A stretch of 64,000 nucleotides of DNA from Bacillota bacterium (GTDB lineage Bacteria > Bacillota > Clostridia > Lachnospirales > Lachnospiraceae). This document shows positions 33,946 through 41,520 of the stretch, one piece after another (position 1 is the first letter of the stretch; every line of letters starts with the position of its first letter). The notes beneath the pieces were generated by a model. That model saw only the letters and a program-made list of their open reading frames with translations. It had not been told where the DNA came from and did no database searches. The stretch spans positions 186,001 to 250,000 of the forward strand of contig JAEWQV010000027.1 in NCBI GenBank assembly GCA_023399055.1, given 5' to 3'. Position numbers and translations under genes: made by a program.

Positions 33946-33967
33946 ATATTAAGACATGTCTTAATAT
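33946..33967. promoter_or_regulatory. Perfect 22-bp palindrome, likely operator
   Basis: The left half is ATATTAAGACA (33946-33956) and the right half is its exact reverse complement (33957-33967). It begins 4 bp after the -10 box and covers the transcription start of the rubredoxin gene, so a repressor bound here would block initiation. The binding protein is unknown. Confidence 0.7.
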
Positions 33968-33989
33968 ACTTTTTAAATGGAGGTATCAT

Positions 33990-34148
33990 ATGAAGAAATA
34001 TGAATGTACTGCTTGTGGATACATTTATGATGAAGCATTAGGCGATCCTGATAGTGGGATTGCACCCGGAACGAAATGGGAAGATATACCGGATGATTGG
34101 GTATGCCCTCTGTGCGGAGTAAGCAAAGAAGAATTCCAGGAAGTTTAA
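33990..34148 (+). CDS. Rubredoxin
   Basis: A 52-residue iron protein that carries single electrons in the cytoplasm. The four iron ligands are Cys6, Cys9, Cys39 and Cys42 in the usual CxxCG...CPLCG pattern, and the core aromatic residues (Tyr4, Tyr11, Tyr13, Trp30, Trp37) are conserved. GGAGG precedes the ATG at 33990 by seven bases. It has its own promoter, a palindromic operator at the start of transcription, and a terminator. In clostridia rubredoxins often pass electrons to oxygen- or peroxide-reducing enzymes. Confidence 0.97.
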   Translation: MKKYECTACGYIYDEALGDPDSGIAPGTKWEDIPDDWVCPLCGVSKEEFQEV

Positions 34149-34165
34149 TTAAAAATGAATGCGAG

Positions 34166-34213
34166 ACTGTCTTATTTAATTCCAACTTAGGAGCTGAATA
34201 AGGCAGTTTTTAT
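34166..34213 (+). terminator. Rubredoxin terminator
   Basis: ACTGTCTTATT (34166-34176) pairs with AATAAGGCAGT (34197-34207) with one G-U pair, followed by a T-run. Confidence 0.8.
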
Positions 34214-34432
34214 ATAGAGGATATTCCTCGTATATAAAAAGTCCTTTGGGCTAATGATGCGCAGCTACGCGCGCGGAACAAAAGGTGTGCTTGAAAATGT
34301 TTGAACGCGGGAGTGTGCATAGCACACTTTTATTCCAGGTACGGGCAAATGGTTACGAGATTAGCGACGTTAGACATATGTGTGAAACTTATACCGAGTG
34401 TATCTTATGGTTTACTTACTATATAAAATACA

Positions 34433-34461
34433 TTGACATAGATGTTATTAGGAATTATGAT
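34433..34461 (+). promoter_or_regulatory. Promoter of the sulfur-transfer operon
   Basis: TTGACA (34433-34438), 17-bp spacer, TATGAT (34456-34461), about 45 bp before the desulfurase start. Confidence 0.75.
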
Positions 34462-34504
34462 AATACTATTGTCGTAATTTGAGACACAGGTATGAGGTGA
34501 AAGA

Positions 34505-35629
34505 ATGATTTATTTAGACTATGCAGCGAATACCCCTGTGGATCCAGAGGTAATGCGCTGTTTTGTTGATTATAATACAAGCTATATAGCAAATCCGAAT
34601 TCTTCCCATGTTTTAGGACGGGAGGCAAAGGAAAAGCTGGATCGAATTACAGAACACTTAGCTGATTTACTAGGTGTAAAGGCATCAGAGATTATTTATA
34701 CCTCTGGAGCAAGTGAAGCGAATAACTTAGCAATTAAAGGCCTCGTTCAGGCATATCGTCATAATGGAAAGCATATTATCTCGACCTGCCTGGAGCACCC
34801 TTCGGTTAGTGGAGCATTAACCTATTTGCAGTCCTTAGGGTATGAAATTGACCTTGTTGATATCACAAGCGATGGGTTAGTAGATCTTCAACATTTAAAG
34901 GAACTATTACGAAAAGATACTGTATTAGTGTCTGTTTGCAGTGTTGATAGTGAACTTGGTGTAAGTCAACCCATCGAAGAAATTGGAGAAATCCTTCGAA
35001 ACTATCCAAACTGCTTTTTTCATACGGATGCAACCCAAGCGATTGGAAAGATACCGGTTGCTGTAAAATCTGTCGATTGTATGACATTTACGCCACATAA
35101 GTTTTTTGGCTTAAATGGTTGCGGCGTATTAATTAAAAGGGATGAGGTAGTATTAAGCCCGCTTATTCATGGAGGAACAAGTACTACGATTTACAGAAGC
35201 GGTACTCCGGCACTTGCTTTGGCAGCCTCGATAGATAAAGCATTGGAAATTGCTTTAGAGAAACAAAATGAACGTCTGGCTTGGGTAAGAGATTTAAATG
35301 AAGATCTAAAAAAGCGTTTATTAACGTATAAGAAAGTACGAATTAACAGTACAACATATTCGGTACCACATATCTTAAACCTAAGTGTTCAAGGTGTGAA
35401 AGGTACTATTTTTCAGGAAGCGTTGGAACAGGAAGGGGTATGTATCTCTGTGAAATCCGCTTGTTCTGTACCGGGTTCTCCGTCAAGACCGGTCTATGCT
35501 GTATCGAAAGATAAAAAGAATGCTATGTGTTCGTTTCGAATTAGCTTGAGTCATGTAACCACGAAAGAGGAGCTGGATTATTTGATGGAAGCGTTTGATA
35601 AATGCTATCAAAGACTAACCGTCGGCTAA
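34505..35629 (+). CDS. Cysteine desulfurase (NifS/IscS family)
   Basis: A 374-residue pyridoxal-phosphate enzyme that removes sulfur from cysteine as an enzyme-bound persulfide. The cofactor Lys is Lys199 in TFTPHKFFG; the active-site Cys320 lies in VKSACSVPGS. The loop around the Cys and the length fit the group II-like or short IscS enzymes. GAGGTG precedes the ATG at 34505. It is followed 31 bp later by a TtcA-like thiolation enzyme and then TcdA, so its sulfur probably goes to tRNA modification; no IscU scaffold is nearby. Confidence 0.93.
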   Translation: MIYLDYAANTPVDPEVMRCFVDYNTSYIANPNSSHVLGREAKEKLDRITEHLADLLGVKASEIIYTSGASEANNLAIKGLVQAYRHNGKHIISTCLEHPSVSGALTYLQSLGYEIDLVDITSDGLVDLQHLKELLRKDTVLVSVCSVDSELGVSQPIEEIGEILRNYPNCFFHTDATQAIGKIPVAVKSVDCMTFTPHKFFGLNGCGVLIKRDEVVLSPLIHGGTSTTIYRSGTPALALAASIDKALEIALEKQNERLAWVRDLNEDLKKRLLTYKKVRINSTTYSVPHILNLSVQGVKGTIFQEALEQEGVCISVKSACSVPGSPSRPVYAVSKDKKNAMCSFRISLSHVTTKEELDYLMEAFDKCYQRLTVG

Positions 35630-35660
35630 TAATATTATAGATTTAGAAAGTGAAAAGAGA

Positions 35661-36509
35661 ATGGAACGTTATCAAGAAATAGAAAGAAGTATTATAACAA
35701 GATATAGAAAACCTTTATGGAAGAAATTTATCAATGGTGTTAATGATTATAAGCTGATTGAAGAGGGCGATAAAATTGGTGTTTGCATCTCAGGCGGAAA
35801 GGATTCCATGCTTCTTGCGAAATTGATGCAAGAGGTTCAAAGACATGGAAAGATTCCCTTTGAAATGGAATTCATTGTTATGGACCCTGGATATAATGAA
35901 ATCAACCGACAGACTATTATTAATAACGCAAAGCTATTAAACATACCAATTGATATTTTTGATACTCAAATATATGACATAGTGGCAGGAGTGGACGAAT
36001 CCCCTTGCTATCTCTGTGCCAGAATGCGAAGAGGGTATCTTTATAAAAGAGCACAGGCACTGGGCTGTAATAAAATAGCCTTGGGTCACCATTTTGATGA
36101 TGTGATTGAAACTATATTAATGGGAATGCTTTATGGTGGTCAAATTCAGACCATGATGCCAAAACTTCACAGCACAAATCATCCTGGAATGCAGTTAATT
36201 CGTCCGATGTATCTTGTGAAGGAAGCAGATATTCTTAATTGGAAGAATTATCATGAACTTCAGTTTATTCAGTGTGCTTGCCGTCTGACCGAGAACTGTA
36301 CTCTATGTGATAATGGAGGCGGTGGATCTAAGAGACAGGAGATGAAGGGACTTATTAAGAGATTCCGTCAAACAAATCCAAGTATTGATATGAATATATT
36401 TAGAAGTGTACATGATGTTAATCTTAGTACAATCATCGGCTATCATGATAAAACTATGACGTATAATTTCTTAGATGATTATGACCAGAAGGGAGCACCA
36501 AAATGTTAA
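35661..36509 (+). CDS. TtcA-like tRNA thiolation ATPase
   Basis: A 282-residue PP-loop ATPase. The nucleotide motif SGGKDS is at residues 44-49; paired cysteines appear in SPCYLCARMRRGYLY and CRLTENCTLC, as expected for an iron-sulfur or persulfide site in the TtcA/TtuA-like group. Such enzymes adenylate a tRNA base and add sulfur (for example 2-thiocytidine). It overlaps the next gene by 7 bp and follows the desulfurase that would supply the sulfur. The exact base modified is inference. Confidence 0.88.
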   Translation: MERYQEIERSIITRYRKPLWKKFINGVNDYKLIEEGDKIGVCISGGKDSMLLAKLMQEVQRHGKIPFEMEFIVMDPGYNEINRQTIINNAKLLNIPIDIFDTQIYDIVAGVDESPCYLCARMRRGYLYKRAQALGCNKIALGHHFDDVIETILMGMLYGGQIQTMMPKLHSTNHPGMQLIRPMYLVKEADILNWKNYHELQFIQCACRLTENCTLCDNGGGGSKRQEMKGLIKRFRQTNPSIDMNIFRSVHDVNLSTIIGYHDKTMTYNFLDDYDQKGAPKC

Positions 36510-37267
36510 ACCAGTTTTCAAGAACCCAACTAATGTTTGGTGCAGAAGGCATGGAAAAGCTTCAAAATGCAAGAGTTGCCGTGTTTGGTATCGGTGGGGT
36601 CGGTGGATATACAGTGGAGGCACTGGCTAGAGGCGGTATTGGAAGTCTAGATCTAATTGATGATGATAAAGTATGTATGACCAATATTAATAGACAATTA
36701 ATTGCAACCAGAAAAACTGTTGGTAAATATAAAGTGGATGTGATGAAGGATCGTGTTCTTGAAATCAATCCCAAGGCAAATGTCACAACACATCAGTGCT
36801 TTTATTCCGCAGAAACAGCGGATCAATTTGATTTCTCAGAGTATGATTACATTGTAGATGCTATTGATACAGTCTCTGCAAAGATAGAAATGGTGCTTCG
36901 TGCACAGGAAAAAAACATACCAATTATCAGTTGTATGGGTGCAGGGAATAAATTCGACCCAACGAAATTTGAAGTGGCGGATATTTATAAAACTTCCGTA
37001 TGCCCATTAGCAAAGGTAATGAGGAGAGAACTAAAGGTTCGTGGTGTAAAGAAGTTAAAGGTTGTATATACCAAAGAGTTACCACATAAGCCGTTAGAAG
37101 ATATGTCCTTAAGTTGTAAAACTAATTGTATCTGTCCTCCCGGGGCTACCAGTAAATGTACTGTAAAACGTCAGATTCCAGGCAGCAATTCCTTTGTTCC
37201 TGCAACTGCAGGATTAATTCTTGCAGGCGAAGTAATCAAGGATTTAAGTGGAATTAATAAAAAATAA
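36503..37267 (+). CDS. tcdA: tRNA threonylcarbamoyladenosine dehydratase (TcdA/CsdL)
   Basis: A 254-residue ThiF/MoeB-like E1 protein. The ATP-binding motif GIGGVGGYT is at about 29-37, with DLIDDDKVCMTNINRQ after it, and the cysteine pairs CKTNCIC and CPPG...C lie towards the end. TcdA cyclises t6A at position 37 of tRNAs reading ANN codons, and in E. coli it works with a CsdA/CsdE desulfurase pair, which fits the desulfurase in this operon. It overlaps the TtcA-like gene by 7 bp. Confidence 0.93.
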   Translation: MLNQFSRTQLMFGAEGMEKLQNARVAVFGIGGVGGYTVEALARGGIGSLDLIDDDKVCMTNINRQLIATRKTVGKYKVDVMKDRVLEINPKANVTTHQCFYSAETADQFDFSEYDYIVDAIDTVSAKIEMVLRAQEKNIPIISCMGAGNKFDPTKFEVADIYKTSVCPLAKVMRRELKVRGVKKLKVVYTKELPHKPLEDMSLSCKTNCICPPGATSKCTVKRQIPGSNSFVPATAGLILAGEVIKDLSGINKK

Positions 37268-37293
37268 GTTAATACAAGGGAGGAAGCTTAACC

Positions 37294-38025
37294 ATGGTTG
37301 GATTAGGAACGTTAGTAAATATTGTAACAATTGTTATGGGCTCCCTGATTGGTATTCTATTTAATGGAGGATTAAAACCCAAGCTTCAAGAAACCATAAT
37401 GAACGGGTTAGGATTATCCGTTATGTTTGTTGGGCTTAGTGGTGCACTTCAAGGTCTGTTTGTAGTGGAAGGGCAAGGCCTTAAGACGGAAAATATGATG
37501 TTAATGATTGTGTCTCTGGCAATCGGTGCGCTGGTAGGTGAGTTAATTGACATCGAGGCTAAGCTTGACCGTGTAGGTGAGTTACTCAAAACAGTACTTC
37601 GCGTAAAGGGTGAAAAGGGTCAGAACTTTGTGGAAGGCTTTGTAAGTTCCTCACTACTTTTTTGTGTAGGTGCAATGGCTATCATTGGCTCTTTGAACGA
37701 TGGGTTATCGGGTGACGCCTCCATGCTCTTTGCAAAATCCATTATTGATGGTTTTAGTGCCATTATTTTTGCTTCGACTTTAGGAATCGGTGTTTTATTT
37801 TCTATAATACCTCTAGGCATCTATCAGGGAGGTATTACAATTTCAGCGAAGTTTATTGAACCATATTTATCAGATCAGCTAATTAGTAATATATCCTTGA
37901 TTGGATCTATTCTAATTTTTGGTATCGGAATCAATATGATTTTTGGTAAAAAGATTAAATGCGGTAATTTACTACCGGCAGTGCTGGTTCCAGTTGCATA
38001 TGAGTTCATTAAAACATTATTTTAG
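37294..38025 (+). CDS. DUF554 family membrane protein
   Basis: A 243-residue integral membrane protein with about seven hydrophobic helices. It starts MVGLGTLVNIVTIVMGSLIGILFN and has the family-typical GLGLSVMFVGLSGAL and FCVGAMAIIGSLNDGLSGD. DUF554 (YdfK/YqgA-like) proteins are widespread transporters or channels of unknown substrate. GGGAGGAAG precedes the ATG. It may be cotranscribed with tcdA, 26 bp upstream. Confidence 0.9.
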   Translation: MVGLGTLVNIVTIVMGSLIGILFNGGLKPKLQETIMNGLGLSVMFVGLSGALQGLFVVEGQGLKTENMMLMIVSLAIGALVGELIDIEAKLDRVGELLKTVLRVKGEKGQNFVEGFVSSSLLFCVGAMAIIGSLNDGLSGDASMLFAKSIIDGFSAIIFASTLGIGVLFSIIPLGIYQGGITISAKFIEPYLSDQLISNISLIGSILIFGIGINMIFGKKIKCGNLLPAVLVPVAYEFIKTLF

Positions 38026-38159
38026 ATAAAATAGCTTTATTTGACCTTAATCGACGTAATCGGATTTTATTGCTGTTGAAAGAAGGAAGATTTATTAAAT
38101 CTATGTTATAAACTGCGATATTTAGTACATATGTAATTGTAAATTAATTACAAATGATA

Positions 38160-38187
38160 TTGACCATACCCGTTATCGTTTTATAAT
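38160..38187 (+). promoter_or_regulatory. Promoter of the small membrane protein gene
   Basis: TTGACC (38160-38165), 16-bp spacer, TATAAT (38182-38187). Just upstream is an inverted repeat TTGTAA (38137-38142)/TTACAA (38148-38153). Confidence 0.6.
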
Positions 38188-38241
38188 TAGAGTACACGTT
38201 TGAGTAAATCCAGACAGGCTTTAATTATAGGGGGATAACTA

Positions 38242-38448
38242 ATGCAGGAAGTTTTAATGAAAGCAATTAAAATTATAAAATTAATGATAGTTGCTATTAC
38301 AATTCTATTTATAGGTTTTATAATAGTAAACTCTTCTATGTTAGAAGGACAGCAGAACTATGGATTAATACCCGCATTACTTATTTCTTTAGGTGCCAGT
38401 ATTTCGTGGTGCCTTGGAATTAGACCTGAAAAATATACGAAATACTAA
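38242..38448 (+). CDS. Small two-helix membrane protein
   Basis: A 68-residue protein with two hydrophobic segments (about 10-29 and 42-59) and a short charged C-terminus (RPEKYTKY). It has no recognised family. GGGGGATAACTA precedes the ATG at 38242, and a promoter lies about 60 bp upstream, which supports a real gene. No partner is evident. Confidence 0.65.
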   Translation: MQEVLMKAIKIIKLMIVAITILFIGFIIVNSSMLEGQQNYGLIPALLISLGASISWCLGIRPEKYTKY

Positions 38449-38520
38449 ACACTCCTTTGGCTGGTTGAAGTACCTACCGGTACCTAGGGATCGAAAACGC
38501 ATATAACGCAATTAAAAAGT

Positions 38521-38563
38521 ACACCTTAATGTTGGAACGTATCTAGCATTTAAGGTGTTTTTT
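38521..38563 (+). terminator. Terminator of the small membrane protein gene
   Basis: ACACCTTAA (38521-38529) pairs with TTAAGGTGT (38550-38558), followed by a T-run. Confidence 0.75.
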
Positions 38564-38602
38564 CATATCCTAACTAATTGGTTCATTGCAAGTTTCAATA
38601 AA

Positions 38603-38684
38603 GTAACAGTTCAGCCTATGCTTTATTTCACTTCGCTACAGCTTGTTTAGGCAGATTGCCTACAAGTTTTAGGATCGAACTGTT
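38603..38684. repeat. Inverted-repeat element, copy 2
   Basis: Outer arms GTAACAGTTC (38603-38612) and GAACTGTTAC (38675-38684) are exact inverted repeats. The inside reads TTCAGCC, ATTTC, TTTAGG, AGA, CCTACAAG, TTTT, colinear with the 33773 element. Confidence 0.6.
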
Positions 38685-38726
38685 ACCTGCTGAAATGTAT
38701 ATTTAAAAATAATTATGAATAAATTA

Positions 38727-38755
38727 TTGACAATACAAGTATAATTGTATACAAT
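38727..38755 (+). promoter_or_regulatory. Promoter with FadR-type operator
   Basis: TTGACA (38727-38732), 17-bp spacer, TACAAT (38750-38755). The palindrome ATTGTATACAAT (38744-38755) covers the -10 box and matches the GntR/FadR-subfamily pattern t.GTatAC.a. A GntR regulator with FCD domain is the third gene of this operon. Confidence 0.75.
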
Positions 38756-38792
38756 GAAACAAATTTTTGTTTATTGATTGGAGAGCTGCCAT

Positions 38793-40220
38793 ATGGATGA
38801 GAGAAAAGTGTTTATAAATCCACAAAATAATTTGTTGCAAGTAGAGGAACCGATTTATCCGCTTGTGGATGTAGATCAGCCAAATACCTTTCGTAATCTA
38901 TTTCCTTATTGTGAAGTACCCAAGATTGCGTTCAATGATCGCATTGTTCCTCATAATCTACCTGAGAATATTTATATAACGGATACAACCTTTCGTGATG
39001 GACAGCAGTCAAGAGCTCCTTATACAACAGAACAAATTGTAACTATATATGATTATTTTCATCGTCTGGGTGGACCAAAGGGAATTATTAGGCAGAGTGA
39101 ATTTTTCTTATATAGCAAAAAGGATAGAGATGCAGTTTATAAATGCATGGAGCGTGGCTATGAATTCCCGGAAGTGACTTCTTGGATTAGAGCCAGTAAG
39201 AAAGACTTTGAGTTAGTGAAAGACATCGGTATGAAAGAAACAGGAATACTGGTAAGCTGCTCCGACTATCATATCTTTTATAAAATGAAGATGAGAAGAA
39301 GGGAAGCAATGCAGCATTATTTAAGTGTTGTAAGGGAGTGCTTAGAAACAGGCATTGCTGCCAGATGTCACCTGGAGGATATAACACGCTCTGATATACA
39401 TGGCTTTGTAATCCCTTTCTGCAGTGAACTTATGAAATTAAGCAAGGAATATAATATACCGGTCAAAATCCGTGCGTGTGATACCATGGGTTATGGCGTG
39501 AATTTTGCAGGCGCAGTAATCCCTAGAAGTGTGCAGGGTATTATATATGGTATTATGACTCATGCTGGTGTTCCCTCCAAATGGCTGGAATGGCATGGAC
39601 ATAATGATTTTTATAAAGCAGTATCCAATTCAACCACAGCTTGGTTATATGGTGCAGGTTCTATTAACTGTTCCTTGTTTGGCATAGGGGAAAGAACTGG
39701 CAACACACCATTAGAGGCTATGGTGTTTGAATATGCACAGTTAAAAGGTACTTTGGACGGAATGGATACAACAGTCATTACGGAGCTTGCAGAGTATTTC
39801 GAAAGAGAAATTGGTTACAGAGTTCCGTCAAGAACTCCATTTGTAGGTAAGAACTTTAATGTAACCAGAGCAGGGATTCATGCGGATGGTTTATTAAAGA
39901 ACGAAGAAATATATAATATATTTGATACAGAGAAATTCCTTAATCGTCCGGTGTTAGTTGCAGTATCTAATACCTCAGGCCTTGCAGGCATTGCCCACTG
40001 GATTAATACATTTTTTAAGTTAAAAGGGGAAGAAGCAGTGGATAAATCCAATCCAATTGTAAATAAGGTTAAGGAATGGGTGGATGAAGAGTATGAGACT
40101 GGTCGCGTAACTGTTATAACGGATGAGGAGTTAATTCGAATCATACATAAAGCAGAAGCCGATCTGGGGGTTAGTATTACAAGCCAGGTACAGATTACTC
40201 TGACAAATCAGCTACATTAG
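38793..40220 (+). CDS. Homocitrate/Re-citrate synthase-type enzyme (HMGL-like)
   Basis: A 475-residue aldol-type acyltransferase of the isopropylmalate/homocitrate synthase superfamily. The signature ITDTTFRDGQQSRAPYT opens the TIM barrel; metal and substrate residues appear in CHLEDITRSD and EWHGHNDFYKAVSNS. It lacks the long leucine-feedback domain of LeuA. In clostridia a member of this family is the Re-citrate synthase, and the following isocitrate dehydrogenase gene supports citrate formation for glutamate synthesis here; homocitrate or isopropylmalate synthesis are alternatives. The ATG at 38793 follows GGAGAG; a TTG at 38778 is less likely. Confidence 0.8.
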   Translation: MDERKVFINPQNNLLQVEEPIYPLVDVDQPNTFRNLFPYCEVPKIAFNDRIVPHNLPENIYITDTTFRDGQQSRAPYTTEQIVTIYDYFHRLGGPKGIIRQSEFFLYSKKDRDAVYKCMERGYEFPEVTSWIRASKKDFELVKDIGMKETGILVSCSDYHIFYKMKMRRREAMQHYLSVVRECLETGIAARCHLEDITRSDIHGFVIPFCSELMKLSKEYNIPVKIRACDTMGYGVNFAGAVIPRSVQGIIYGIMTHAGVPSKWLEWHGHNDFYKAVSNSTTAWLYGAGSINCSLFGIGERTGNTPLEAMVFEYAQLKGTLDGMDTTVITELAEYFEREIGYRVPSRTPFVGKNFNVTRAGIHADGLLKNEEIYNIFDTEKFLNRPVLVAVSNTSGLAGIAHWINTFFKLKGEEAVDKSNPIVNKVKEWVDEEYETGRVTVITDEELIRIIHKAEADLGVSITSQVQITLTNQLH

Positions 40221-40230
40221 AATTGACAAG

Positions 40231-40274
40231 CCATGCCTTACCTAATACAATGTTACTTGGTAAAGCATGGTTTT
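40231..40274 (+). terminator. Intercistronic hairpin between synthase and dehydrogenase
   Basis: CCATGCCTTACC (40231-40242) pairs with GGTAAAGCATGG (40259-40270) with one mismatch, followed by four T. It is probably a leaky terminator tuning the second gene. Confidence 0.6.
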
Positions 40275-40311
40275 GATATGCATAAAACTACAGAAAGGCA
40301 CGGTACGAAGA

Positions 40312-41478
40312 ATGATTTCAGCAGAAAGAATTGAAGCAGCAAAAGAAAGATTTGGTCAATTATTGGAGAGTCAGCTTAAAAGAGTGGAAGAGATGAAAGC
40401 ACAGGGTGATTTTGTCGATTATAAAGCTCTGGATAAAATAATCATTGGAGTTTGCGGTGGCGACGGTATTGGACCTGCAATTACCTCACAGGCACAGAGA
40501 ATCTTGGAGTATCTGCTATCTAAGGATATCGCAGAGAATAAGATAGAATTTCGTGTAATTGATGGATTAACCATCGAAAGAAGAGCAGCAGAGAATGCAG
40601 CAATCCCTCCAGCAGTATTGGACGAAATTAAAAAATGTCATGTGGTCCTGAAGGGACCTACAACTACACCTAGAAAAGGTGATCCATGGCCAAATGTAGA
40701 AAGTGCTAATGTAGCGATGAGAAAGGAACTGGACCTTTTTGCAAATGTAAGACCGGTTCGTATCCCAGAACAGGGTATTGACTGGACTTTTTACCGTGAA
40801 AATACCGAAGGAGCTTATGCAGTTGGAAGTAAAGGTATCCACGTAACAGAAGATTTAGGCGTGGACTTTACGGTTGCTACAACCCAAGGGACAGAAAGAA
40901 TTATAAGAACCGCCTTTGAATTTGCAAAAGCAAATGGGAAGACAAGAGTAACTGCAGTAACAAAAGCAAATATTATTAAGACCACTGACGGAAAGTTTTT
41001 AGATATCTTTAAAGAAATTGCAGCTGAATACCCTGAAATATCAGCAGATGACTGGTATATTGATATTATGACTGCTAAGCTCGTGGATGAAAAGAGAAGG
41101 AAGGACTTCCAGGTAGTTGTACTTCCTAATCTTTATGGTGATATTATTACTGATGAAGCAGCGGAATTCCAAGGCGGCGTAGGTACAGCAGGCAGTGCGA
41201 ATATTGGTAAGAAATATGCAATGTTTGAGGCGATTCATGGGTCTGCACCTAGAATGGTAGAAGAGGGCAGAGACATCTATGCTGATCCTTGTAGTATGAT
41301 TCGTGCAGGTGCAATGCTTTTAGCACATATAGGTTATGTAAAGGAAGCAGACAAATTATATCGTGCACTTGATATCTGTACAGTAACTGAGAAAAAGGTT
41401 GTAACCACAGGTAGAGCAACTGGAGCAACCGGTGCGCAATTTGCAGACTATCTTATGGGAACCATTGAAGCCCTGTAA
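40312..41478 (+). CDS. Isocitrate/isopropylmalate dehydrogenase family enzyme
   Basis: A 388-residue NAD(P)-linked beta-decarboxylating dehydrogenase. It shows ENTEGAYAVGSKG (substrate serine/threonine region), the catalytic DIMTAKLVDE, NLYGDIITDEAAEFQGGVGTAGSANIG and the adenine-site HGSAPRMVEEGRDIYADP. By context it makes 2-oxoglutarate from isocitrate for amino-acid synthesis. The ATG at 40312 gives the usual N-terminus MISAERIEAAKERF; an upstream in-frame ATG at 40267 lies inside a hairpin. No aconitase gene is in the window. Confidence 0.85.
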   Translation: MISAERIEAAKERFGQLLESQLKRVEEMKAQGDFVDYKALDKIIIGVCGGDGIGPAITSQAQRILEYLLSKDIAENKIEFRVIDGLTIERRAAENAAIPPAVLDEIKKCHVVLKGPTTTPRKGDPWPNVESANVAMRKELDLFANVRPVRIPEQGIDWTFYRENTEGAYAVGSKGIHVTEDLGVDFTVATTQGTERIIRTAFEFAKANGKTRVTAVTKANIIKTTDGKFLDIFKEIAAEYPEISADDWYIDIMTAKLVDEKRRKDFQVVVLPNLYGDIITDEAAEFQGGVGTAGSANIGKKYAMFEAIHGSAPRMVEEGRDIYADPCSMIRAGAMLLAHIGYVKEADKLYRALDICTVTEKKVVTTGRATGATGAQFADYLMGTIEAL

Positions 41479-41520
41479 GATACATTTCCAAGGCTGGCAA
41501 TAAATGAAGGAGGTAATTCC

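Larger units (their letters stand above)
33527..33989 (+). other. Gene-free region after xylA
   Basis: It holds the xylA terminator, a 110-bp inverted-repeat element (33773-33881) with a relative at 38603-38684, and the rubredoxin promoter and operator. Confidence 0.6.
34149..34504 (+). other. Region between rubredoxin and cysteine desulfurase
   Basis: It holds the rubredoxin terminator, a second stem near 34208-34240, a GC-rich stretch (34258-34278), a GTGTGC/GCACAC hairpin (34313-34327) and the desulfurase promoter. An open frame at 34285-34482 is not supported as a gene. Confidence 0.5.
38449..38792 (+). other. Gene-free region with terminator, repeat element and promoter
   Basis: It contains a terminator (38521-38563), the second inverted-repeat element (38603-38684) and the operon promoter with its operator (38727-38755). 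Confidence 0.65.

Noticed and set aside
34285..34482. 65-codon frame between rubredoxin and desulfurase
   Set aside because: It contains a strong promoter (34433-34461) and a hairpin, starts at GTG without a good ribosome site, and resembles no protein.
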